Under the pieces are notes generated by a model. The model worked only from the letters and a program-made list of their open reading frames with translations, searched no databases and was not told the DNA's origin. This document shows, piece after piece, positions 1 through 5,074 of a stretch of DNA of 5,665 nucleotides (position 1 is its first letter; each line of letters starts with the position of its first letter). The translations under genes were made by a program, and so were the position numbers. The DNA is from Mucilaginibacter sp. (GTDB lineage Bacteria; Bacteroidota; Bacteroidia; Sphingobacteriales; Sphingobacteriaceae): NCBI GenBank assembly GCA_019235595.1, contig JAFAKI010000380.1, positions 1 through 5,665 of the forward strand, in the 5' to 3' direction.

Positions 1-84
1 TGATTTTGTTAAGAAAGAGTAGTCGTTTGACATATCTTTAAAAACAACTAATCTATAGTTTTTTGGATGCAGATCTTTTTTCAT
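1..84 (-). CDS. rpmE2: 50S ribosomal protein L31, type B (N-terminal part, cut by window edge)
   Basis: Only the first 28 codons are present; the gene continues past the left edge. The visible protein starts MKKDLHPKNYRLVVFKDMSN, which I recognise as the start of ribosomal protein L31 (type B/YkgM form), a small protein of the large subunit that helps bridge it to the small subunit. The zinc-binding L31 form carries cysteines near residues 16-18; none is visible here, which fits the zinc-independent paralogue. The start is ATG at 82-84, with AGGAG on the minus strand at 96-100, 11 bases upstream. That is a real Shine-Dalgarno sequence, unusual in this phylum. A Bacteroidota-type promoter lies just upstream. 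The gene is separated from the methyltransferase gene by a terminator and so is transcribed independently. The family call is firm; the type B call rests on the N-terminus only. Confidence 0.9.
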   Translation of the reverse strand, partial: MKKDLHPKNYRLVVFKDMSNDYSFLTKS

Positions 85-110
85 CGTAATAGTTTCTCCT
101 AAAAGAGGGG

Positions 111-137
111 CAAATATATCATTATTAATCAAAACAA
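111..137 (-). promoter_or_regulatory. Bacteroidota-type promoter for rpmE2
   Basis: On the minus strand, TATATTTG (111-118) matches the Bacteroidota -7 consensus TAnnTTTG in full, and a TTG at the end of a T-run (135-137) lies 16-17 bases upstream as the -33 element. The predicted transcription start falls near 104-108, giving a leader of about 20-25 bases that contains the AGGAG site. The match is seen directly; its activity is inferred from the consensus for the primary sigma factor of this phylum. Confidence 0.65.
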
Positions 138-156
138 AAAAGGGAAAAATAAAAAA

Positions 157-210
157 GGTTTTTTACCCCTCCCGGCCTCCCCTGATTCCAGAGGAGGAGT
201 TATAAAAACC
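157..210. repeat. Imperfect palindromic C/G-rich intergenic element
   Basis: GGTTTTT (157-163) pairs with AAAAACC (204-210). Inside these arms, CCTCC (176-180) pairs with GGAGG (193-197), and after one mismatch CTG (182-184) pairs with CAG (189-191) around the loop ATTC. The inner stem is thus eight pairs with one mismatch. On the minus strand the segment at 165-181 reads as closely spaced G-runs. The element lies between the methyltransferase terminator and the rpmE2 promoter and codes for nothing I can see. It resembles REP-like palindromes scattered between genes in this family, but copy number cannot be judged from one window. It is too far upstream and lacks a suitable U-tract to be an obvious terminator. 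Confidence 0.5.
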
Positions 211-331
211 ACCCAGAAAAAATATTTTAATTTTTTTTCAAAAAAGTATAACCTTCTATAAAACGCCAGCGTATAACTACGTGGTTAATAAATAAGAGAT
301 TAAATATTTTTAATTGGTTTGAAGAATGGTT

Positions 332-363
332 AAAATCCCCGGTAGTGAATGGCCGGGGATTTT
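332..363. terminator. Intrinsic terminator after the methyltransferase gene (bidirectional)
   Basis: AAAATCCCCGG (332-342) and CCGGGGATTTT (353-363) form a perfect 11-base-pair stem with a 10-base loop. For minus-strand transcription it begins 9 bases after the methyltransferase stop codon, and the transcript's stem ends in a short U-tract. The plus strand also has a T-rich tail (ATTTTTATTTTA), so it could work both ways. It closes the PKS-methyltransferase unit and insulates rpmE2. Confidence 0.85.
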
Positions 364-372
364 TATTTTATA

Positions 373-864
373 TTAATCAGCCCAAACCTTGTTCTCCACC
401 TTGATCCTCACAGAAAGCATAATTGCATTCAGCACACTAAAAATTATTGCAGTATAATACAGATGGAACACCAAAGGAATAATGGCTATTTCCAGCACTA
501 CATCAACATAATTCGGGTGTTTGAATAACTTGTAAGGTCCTTTCCTGACTGCTGCCGAACCCGGCACACGATATATTTTTGTATTCCAGTAACTACCCAG
601 GGAACTTAACACCCAATATTTAAACATCAGCAGCAGCACAAAAAGCAGCAGAAAAATATAGCTTATCGACTGTCCGCCTCTCAGAAAATATTCTGCAACA
701 AGCGACAAGATGAATAAGCTATGCAATGCTAGTATAAAAGGATAATGCTCGCGTCCATACTCAATTGCCCCCTGAGAAAGCAGCCATTTCTCGTTCCTTT
801 TGGAAATATAGAGCTCCGTGAGACGCTGGACAATGAGGAATGCGATGAAGATGATAAAAGCCAT
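373..864 (-). CDS. ICMT-family membrane methyltransferase (BpsB/YpbQ-like)
   Basis: This 163-residue integral membrane protein belongs to the isoprenylcysteine carboxyl methyltransferase family, which uses S-adenosylmethionine to methylate lipid substrates in the membrane. Visible family marks are RLTELYISKRN (14-24), GAIEYGREHYP (32-42), the KGPYKLFKHPNY block (108-119) expected to form part of the cofactor pocket, and a C-terminal R153...E157. Hydrophobic segments lie at about 2-13, 43-61, 66-88 and 122-150. The length fits the short bacterial YpbQ/BpsB subgroup (about 165-170 residues). It starts with ATG 97 bases after the end of the type III polyketide synthase gene on the same strand, with no terminator-like U-tract between them. 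By analogy with B. subtilis bpsA-bpsB, it probably O-methylates the alkylpyrone made by its neighbour. The family is well supported; the substrate is inferred from context. Confidence 0.88.
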   Translation of the reverse strand: MAFIIFIAFLIVQRLTELYISKRNEKWLLSQGAIEYGREHYPFILALHSLFILSLVAEYFLRGGQSISYIFLLLFVLLLMFKYWVLSSLGSYWNTKIYRVPGSAAVRKGPYKLFKHPNYVDVVLEIAIIPLVFHLYYTAIIFSVLNAIMLSVRIKVENKVWAD

Positions 865-875
865 TTGTCAATCGT

Positions 876-951
876 AAGTCTGAAGTCAAAAGTCTTAAGT
901 CATTAATAAAGTTAAGCCGACTTTCGACTTATGACTCAAGACTTTGGACTT
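876..951. repeat. Heptad (AAGTCnn) tandem array arranged as a large palindrome
   Basis: AAGTC occurs at 876, 883, 890 and 897, exactly seven bases apart. The reverse complement GACTT follows at 919, 926, 933 (here GACTC), 940 and 947, again at exact seven-base spacing. Arms 883-903 and 931-951 are inverted copies matching at 19 of 21 positions, with a 27-base spacer, so the RNA could fold into a long hairpin. The array fills almost all of the gap between the polyketide synthase stop codon (954-956) and the methyltransferase start (862-864). There is no U-tract after it on the minus strand, so it is more likely an inserted repeat or an RNA-processing or attenuating structure than a terminator. 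Confidence 0.85.
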
Positions 952-953
952 AA

Positions 954-2009
954 CTAATTTTCCATCTTTAAAAGCACCATCTCGCTCGAAAAACCGGGGC
1001 CCATGGCTAGCATTAAGCCGTAACCATCTTCAAAGCCTTCGTTCATAAACTTCTCGAGTACATAAAGCACGGTTACACTCGACATATTGCCGTAATCATT
1101 CATGACTAAACGAGTATTCCGCAAAAAATCACCATTCAAACCCAATGCCTCGGTATAGGCATCCAATACTTTTTTACCGCCAGGATGAAAGATAAAGTTT
1201 TTGATGTCGCTTAATTCCAGGCCCTGTGCAGCGAGGAAATTGTCGATATCGCCCTTGATATGTTCATTAATGAATGTCGGTATATCTTTTGAAAATAAAA
1301 CTTTAAAACCTGTATTCTTAAAATCCCAGCCCATTATCTCGAGCGAGTCGTAATATAGTTTGCTGCTTGATGCCTGATATTTTACTTTTTTACTGCCGGC
1401 CCTGTTATCGCCCATTACGATACAAGCGGCAACCCCATCTGAAAATAAACTTGACCCGATGAAATTGCTTGTGCTATAATCATTTAGAAGCAGGGTTAAT
1501 GAACATAGTTCAACCGCGACCAGCAGCACCACTGCATCCGGGTTAGCTTTTGCCAGGGCATTGGCTTTTGCCATTCCAGAAACCCCGCCACCACAGCCCA
1601 GACCAAAAATTGGTATCCTGTTGATATGCGGGTTCAATCGCATCTGATTAATGATCAACGCATCTATACTTGGTGTGGCCAGGCCCGTGGTCGATACAAA
1701 TAACAAATCTGTGATTTCGCCTTTATCAATGTTTGCGGTGGCAATGCAATCCTCAATAGCCTTTACCGACCACATTAGGGACTGCTGCAGGTATTCATTG
1801 TTCCGGTCTTCAAAAGTATTTGGAGTAACATAATAGCTTACCGGCTCACAAAAGTTGCGAGTTACTATTTCAGTATTGTCAAATGCCTGTATCAGCCGCT
1901 CTGCCTGCGGGAATTTTTCGACAAACACTGCCCTTGCTCGTGCCTTAGCTTCCTGCTGTGGTATGCGGTAAGGCAGGTCTATTTTTGATACTGATGCGAT
2001 GAATGGCAT
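954..2009 (-). CDS. Type III polyketide synthase (alkylpyrone/alkylresorcinol synthase-like)
   Basis: This 351-residue chalcone/stilbene-synthase-fold enzyme is of usual length for bacterial type III PKSs. It would condense a fatty acyl-CoA starter with malonyl-CoA units and cyclise the chain, working as a soluble homodimer. The catalytic triad is complete: Cys139 in GLGCGGG (136-142), His275 in FHPGGKK (274-280) and Asn308 in NDYGNMSS (304-311). The C-terminal GPGFSSEM (337-344) matches the conserved GFGPG-type loop, and FVSTTGLATPSID (104-116) is another family block. The start ATG at 2007-2009 gives the typical N-terminus MPFIASV; no Shine-Dalgarno is seen, as is normal in this phylum. The downstream partner is an ICMT-like methyltransferase, as in B. 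subtilis bpsA-bpsB, which favours long-chain alkylpyrones. Starter chain length and ring type cannot be read from the sequence. No FAD oxidoreductase (SrsC-like) gene is next to it. Confidence 0.93.
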   Translation of the reverse strand: MPFIASVSKIDLPYRIPQQEAKARARAVFVEKFPQAERLIQAFDNTEIVTRNFCEPVSYYVTPNTFEDRNNEYLQQSLMWSVKAIEDCIATANIDKGEITDLLFVSTTGLATPSIDALIINQMRLNPHINRIPIFGLGCGGGVSGMAKANALAKANPDAVVLLVAVELCSLTLLLNDYSTSNFIGSSLFSDGVAACIVMGDNRAGSKKVKYQASSSKLYYDSLEIMGWDFKNTGFKVLFSKDIPTFINEHIKGDIDNFLAAQGLELSDIKNFIFHPGGKKVLDAYTEALGLNGDFLRNTRLVMNDYGNMSSVTVLYVLEKFMNEGFEDGYGLMLAMGPGFSSEMVLLKMEN

Positions 2010-2059
2010 ATCTATTTTGTATGATTATATATTAATAAATAAAAGAGGAGATAGTTTTC

Positions 2060-2082
2060 AATTGAAGCATTTCTCTTCAATT
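2060..2082 (-). other. Stem-loop near the predicted 5' end of the PKS mRNA
   Basis: AATTGAAG (2060-2067) and CTTCAATT (2075-2082) form a perfect 8-pair stem with a 7-base loop. It lies 50 bases upstream of the PKS start codon and close to the transcription start predicted from the promoter-like site at 2089-2115. If that promoter is right, the stem sits at the extreme 5' end of the mRNA and could stabilise it. It could also be a protein-binding dyad. The stem is AT-rich, and its role is inference. Confidence 0.4.
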
Positions 2083-2088
2083 ACGATA

Positions 2089-2115
2089 CAAGATAATCAT
2101 TGGTTGCCGCAACAA
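2089..2115 (-). promoter_or_regulatory. Possible promoter for the PKS-methyltransferase operon
   Basis: On the minus strand a TTG (2113-2115) is followed 17 bases later by TATCTTG (2089-2095), one base shorter than the TAnnTTTG consensus. The spacing is like that of the rpmE2 promoter. The -33 TTG lies in the T-tract of the upstream gene's terminator, so terminator and promoter would overlap. A separate promoter is needed here because that terminator cuts the PKS operon off from the upstream gene. Confidence 0.4.
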
Positions 2116-2138
2116 AAAAGGCCCCGCGTTGCGGGACC
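2114..2138 (-). terminator. Intrinsic terminator of the acyltransferase gene
   Basis: In the minus-strand transcript GGUCCCGC (2131-2138) pairs with GCGGGGCC (2120-2127) around a three-base AAC loop: eight pairs including one G-U. A run of six U follows at 2114-2119. It begins 45 bases after the acyltransferase stop codon. This is a textbook rho-independent terminator and separates that gene from the PKS operon. Confidence 0.85.
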
Positions 2139-2182
2139 CTTCCGAGATTGAGATTTAGTTGATTCAGATAGAAGATCTTTAT

Positions 2183-3304
2183 TTAAACTCGTATATAAAT
2201 TTTCTTTTTGTCGAGCACATACCCCACCAGCCAGCAAACCAGCATAAAACTAATGGCAAATAATAGCGAACCTATTTTTCCCGGTGCGATCGCCTGGAAA
2301 GCAGCCACCCATTGTGCGGGCAAGCTCTTACCTCCTATTACTATCCACCCTAACATAATGAGGAGTATTTCCGAAAGCACATAAATGGGTAGTGGGTTTT
2401 TCCCTACAACGGTAAAGAAATTTGCCCAGTTGCCTTTATTCCAGTCGCGTATTTCCAGGGCATACAATAGGAACGAGATAATAACCAGGTCGAGACCGGT
2501 AGTAACAAACACAAATGAGCTTGTCCATAGTTTTTTATTCATAGGGAAAGCCGGGTCCCAGCAAATGGCAATAAATATAAACAAGCAACCGGTCAGCATT
2601 AGCTTTGAAATCGTTTCGTAGCCCTTACCTTTTTCCTGGATAAATTTACCTGCGTAATACCCGATAATTACGTTTACAATTGCCGGAATGGTGCTTAAAA
2701 AGCCCTCCGGTTCAAAAGCTATTCCTTCACCATGATACATGTGCGCATCCCCAAGAATCCATTTATCCAGATAAAAGCCTGCGTTACCAGTCATAGTCAA
2801 TTGAGCACCCTGATCTCCAAAAACCAACAGAACAATCCAATAACCCACTAATAGCACGGCTGAAAGAATATAAACAGTACGGGTAGATAAATAATGGATC
2901 ATCAGCGATGCAATACAATAGCACATTGCGATTCGTTGTAATACGCCTACTATGCGGGTATGCGACATGGGTGACAACGACCATTGATCATTCTCAACCT
3001 TAAAGAACGGGAACCAATACATCAAATAGCCAATGATGAATATGAGTAATGTTCTTTTAAAAATTTTCCATAACACAGCCGAATTATCCATCTGCTGAAA
3101 CTTCTTCATGGTAAAACTCATGGCATTCCCTACGGCAAAAAGGAATGATGGAAATACAAGGTCGGTTGGTGTAAAACCATTCCATTTTGCATGGTTGAGT
3201 GGCCAAAACGCTTCGCCTCCGGGGTTGTTTACAATGATCATGAAACAAATAGTCATTCCACGGAATACGTCGAGCGATAAAAATCTCGGTGAAGTTTCGG
3301 CCAT
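2183..3304 (-). CDS. Membrane acyltransferase, HGSNAT/NagX-like (DUF5009)
   Basis: This 373-residue multi-pass membrane protein has about ten hydrophobic segments, starting near residues 13-27, 46-64 and 84-100 and ending near 345-364. It belongs to the family of lysosomal heparan-alpha-glucosaminide N-acetyltransferase and bacterial DUF5009/NagX proteins, which use cytoplasmic acetyl-CoA to acetylate amino sugars across a membrane. Family marks are RFLSLDVFRGM (7-17), NHAKWNGFTPTDLVFPSF (37-54) with His38 as the likely acetyl-carrying histidine, RIVGVLQRIA (117-126), PEGFLSTIPAI (199-209), KLWTSSFV (258-265) and GKNPLPIYVLSE (301-312). The start ATG at 3302-3304 places the SLD-FRG motif at the usual distance from the N-terminus. 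It is a single-gene unit with its own terminator. In Bacteroidota such genes usually go with glycan or amino-sugar breakdown, but no glycan gene is visible here, so the substrate is open. Confidence 0.88.
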   Translation of the reverse strand: MAETSPRFLSLDVFRGMTICFMIIVNNPGGEAFWPLNHAKWNGFTPTDLVFPSFLFAVGNAMSFTMKKFQQMDNSAVLWKIFKRTLLIFIIGYLMYWFPFFKVENDQWSLSPMSHTRIVGVLQRIAMCYCIASLMIHYLSTRTVYILSAVLLVGYWIVLLVFGDQGAQLTMTGNAGFYLDKWILGDAHMYHGEGIAFEPEGFLSTIPAIVNVIIGYYAGKFIQEKGKGYETISKLMLTGCLFIFIAICWDPAFPMNKKLWTSSFVFVTTGLDLVIISFLLYALEIRDWNKGNWANFFTVVGKNPLPIYVLSEILLIMLGWIVIGGKSLPAQWVAAFQAIAPGKIGSLLFAISFMLVCWLVGYVLDKKKIYIRV

Positions 3305-3427
3305 AAATTAGATTTAGTTGAATTGGAGAGCCCAATGTAGTAATAACAATCTAAATCTGAAAGAAAAAGTTAAATAGATTATGTAACTTTTTAAAATAAA
3401 TTGAAAAGTAATTCACTTTGTATCAAC

Positions 3428-3467
3428 AGTGTAAATTATAATAAATGGAAAGGGTACTATTTACACT
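3428..3467. repeat. 9-bp inverted repeat with 22-base spacer
   Basis: AGTGTAAAT (3428-3436) and ATTTACACT (3459-3467) are perfect inverted copies. They lie between the stop codon of the small gene 3480-3758 and the start of the acyltransferase gene. No U-tract follows on either strand, so it is a poor terminator. It might be an operator upstream of the acyltransferase gene or a weak 3' hairpin of the small gene. Confidence 0.45.
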
Positions 3468-3479
3468 ATAAATCATCAT

Positions 3480-3758
3480 TTAATCTAAATATCCGGCAAG
3501 TTCAGGCTCGTTATATTCTCTGATAAATTCTACGATCTGTCGTATATTTTCATCGGCAAGCGTGGTATTTCCACTCCGCTCATATTCAACCAGATCTCCG
3601 TCTACACGTATCTCGCCGATAGCTGCCTCTCCTTCGCTCAAAATATAGCGCCCTGTAGCAAACAAATCGCCGCCCGCAATTTCTTCATAAACGGGCTCAA
3701 TCGTAATCAAGCACTCTCCCGCACTTGTATACAGCTGATATTTTACAGGATTGACCAT
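3480..3758 (-). CDS. Small hypothetical protein
   Basis: I do not recognise this 92-residue protein. It begins MVNPVKYQLYTSAGE, and has alternating hydrophobic and charged stretches that suggest beta strands to about residue 65, then an amphipathic helix (NIRQIVEFIREY) and an acidic end (ELAGYLD). It is acidic overall, has no signal peptide or membrane segment and is probably cytoplasmic. I chose the ATG at 3756-3758. The frame stays open upstream to a TTG at 3813-3815, which would add 19 residues (MDFVKQN...), but that extension is less acidic and looks like leader DNA. It stands alone, 175 bases from the next gene on the strand. Continuous, balanced coding composition supports a real gene; function unknown. 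Confidence 0.6.
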   Translation of the reverse strand: MVNPVKYQLYTSAGECLITIEPVYEEIAGGDLFATGRYILSEGEAAIGEIRVDGDLVEYERSGNTTLADENIRQIVEFIREYNEPELAGYLD

Positions 3759-4199
3759 AACTTGTATTTTCCAATTTAAGACGTTGCACAATTCGTTTTG
3801 TTTCACAAAATCCAAATTCCGCTCCCTTTAATATCAAAAAAGGACGTAATTAAGATTTTAGGAATCAAGTAGTTAAAATATACTTTTTATCGAAGGCTTA
3901 AGCACCAAAAACAAACGATCAAAGATACTTTTATCTGCAGGTAGGGGCAGATACAGCGTAATCGTTATTTTTTTCCCACAGTTAACATCTATTTAAACAT
4001 AATGATTTAATTACGTAATTCCAAGCCTCAAAGCAAGATTTTATTAAGATTACCAACTGAGAACGAGCTAAAAAATTAGTTCTCAACCAATTATAGTAGT
4101 TTGGGGAACCCCTTTCATCCGAGAATGAATACAAGAGTAAAAAAATCCACAATTTTTACTTTAGATAACCAAGTCATATCATCTTATTAACAGTTAATT
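3759..4199. other. Long AT-rich intergenic region with small inverted repeats
   Basis: This divergent intergenic stretch has no convincing gene. It contains a 7-pair hairpin, TATCTGC (3932-3938) with GCAGATA (3947-3953), and a perfect 12-base palindrome AATTACGTAATT (4009-4020). A second hairpin is TGAGAAC (4058-4064) with GTTCTCA (4079-4085). A TATCTTTG on the minus strand (3920-3927) fits the -7 consensus and could serve the gene at 3480-3758 with a long leader, but it has no good -33 TTG. A 21-codon frame at 4125-4190 (plus; MNTRVKKSTI...) is too short to support as a gene. Regulatory roles here are inference. Confidence 0.5.
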
Positions 4200-4217
4200 A
4201 TGAAATTTTAAAGCAAA

Positions 4218-4601
4218 GTGTTTCAGTTACAGCCTATTAATGAACGGTCCTATAAAATGGTACATTTTTTGACAAGTGTTAGAAATACATATATCAGACA
4301 GATGCTATCGTCCAACTTTTACTTAGTACAAACGGAGAACGGTGACATGATCAGGGATGTAAAATCCATGCTTACTATCAGCGTTCATCATTTAAATAAA
4401 GAGTCTTTTCAGCCAAATCCATCCGAACTACAATTCTATAGCCGTTATCCTGGCGATTTATTAGCATTTGAAACAGTAAATATTAAAGATTATCTGAGGC
4501 CAATGGTAGCTTCTGCGCTTTTATGGTATGCTCAATATATAGGCTATCCGGAAATGAATATCAGCTCGGAAGATCCCCGTCAGTCAGTCAAAGCCCGGTG
4601 A
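4218..4601 (+). CDS. Hypothetical protein with uncertain 5' end
   Basis: I do not recognise this protein (127 residues from the GTG at 4218-4220, or 114 from the ATG at 4257-4259). It has a basic N-terminal part (VRNTYIRQML, 21-30), probable strands around 33-56, a middle block LQFYSRYPGDLLAFE (71-85) and a likely helix YLRPMVASALLWYAQYIG (92-109). There is no signal peptide. The same frame reads ATG-AAA-TTT-TAA at 4200-4211 and then open through the GTG, so an ATG nine bases before a stop lies directly in frame. Either translation starts at GTG/ATG downstream or an original start has been cut off by a nonsense codon. Its stop TGA abuts the stop of the convergent gene at 4602-4922 with no spacing. 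Probably a real but lineage-specific gene; function unknown. Confidence 0.55.
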   Translation: MFQLQPINERSYKMVHFLTSVRNTYIRQMLSSNFYLVQTENGDMIRDVKSMLTISVHHLNKESFQPNPSELQFYSRYPGDLLAFETVNIKDYLRPMVASALLWYAQYIGYPEMNISSEDPRQSVKAR

Positions 4602-4922
4602 TCAGAGCATTAGCAGATATTTCTCAAATTGGGGAATAAAATCATCAAACAATTCGCAGCCGCTTGCTTTTTCGTATTCTGATTTTGTGAAAGTATAAAT
4701 TATATAACCATTTTTTACACATTCCATCTGGTACTCCCAATCGCCGATTTTCCAGGCAATGGCGAGGCTGCCGGCCTTGGTAGGTTTAAAGCATAAATTC
4801 TGCTCTAAATTAATGTCCTCGATGTAATTAAGTACTTTTTCGGCATTGTAACGGGCAATATCGTTAGGTTTCGGATTGTACGGATTGCTCATATTTAGCA
4901 CCGACATTAACTGTGGATTCAT
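4602..4922 (-). CDS. Small hypothetical protein
   Basis: I do not recognise this 106-residue protein. It has an Asn/Pro-rich start (MNPQLMSVLNMSNPYNPKPN), a helix-like stretch RYNAEKVLNYIEDI (24-37), then KAGSLAIAWKIGDWEYQME (49-67) and GYIIYTFTKSEYE (72-84), which look like paired beta strands, and a helical end DDFIPQFEKYLLML. The strand-turn pattern (S-L-x-I-x-W-x-x-G-x-x-x-Y-x-x-E) recalls small alpha/beta proteins often found near toxin-antitoxin or immunity genes, but that is a loose impression with no diagnostic motif. The start ATG at 4920-4922 is clear and no longer frame is available. It converges on the gene at 4218-4601 and diverges from the response regulator gene. No signal peptide is seen. 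Confidence 0.65.
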   Translation of the reverse strand: MNPQLMSVLNMSNPYNPKPNDIARYNAEKVLNYIEDINLEQNLCFKPTKAGSLAIAWKIGDWEYQMECVKNGYIIYTFTKSEYEKASGCELFDDFIPQFEKYLLML

Positions 4923-5074
4923 TTATTATTAAATTAATCAGGTTATTCACATCTTATACGTAAGGTTGCGGAATAAGTTTTCCTGTCACAATGGTATATA
5001 ATTTGCATATAAGTTAAAAGCATCATCAAGATTTACGAAATGGTGCATTACTAAGATCTATTAAAAATATCACT

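Noticed and set aside
876..951. Short evenly spaced repeats as a CRISPR array
   Set aside because: Units are only 5-7 bases with 2-base gaps, and half are inverted; there are no unique spacers of 25-40 bases.
876..951. The palindrome as the PKS gene's terminator
   Set aside because: It has a long 27-base spacer, AT-rich arms and no U-tract, and the methyltransferase gene starts only 12 bases beyond it.
1651..1833. Plus-strand reading frame inside the PKS gene
   Set aside because: It lies wholly antisense to a clear enzyme gene; its protein has no family features.
2385..2621. Plus-strand frame, and similar ones at 2784-2984 and 3084-3335, within the acyltransferase gene
   Set aside because: They are by-products of the real coding frame; their proteins are low in plausible structure and overlap conserved motifs of the real gene.
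2151..3321. The 12-base direct repeat as target-site duplication of an insertion sequence
   Set aside because: The enclosed gene is an acyltransferase, not a transposase, and there are no terminal inverted repeats at the edges.
3759..3815. Extended start (TTG at 3813-3815) for the 3480-3758 gene
   Set aside because: It would add 19 residues from a rarer start codon; the ATG at 3756-3758 gives a natural small protein and leaves room for a leader.
4103..4112. GGGGAACCCC as a strong hairpin
   Set aside because: A two-base loop cannot close; only a three-pair stem with a four-base loop could form.
4125..4190. A 21-codon reading frame as a leader peptide or small gene
   Set aside because: It has no ribosome site, no promoter of note and an ordinary composition; a frame this short is expected by chance.
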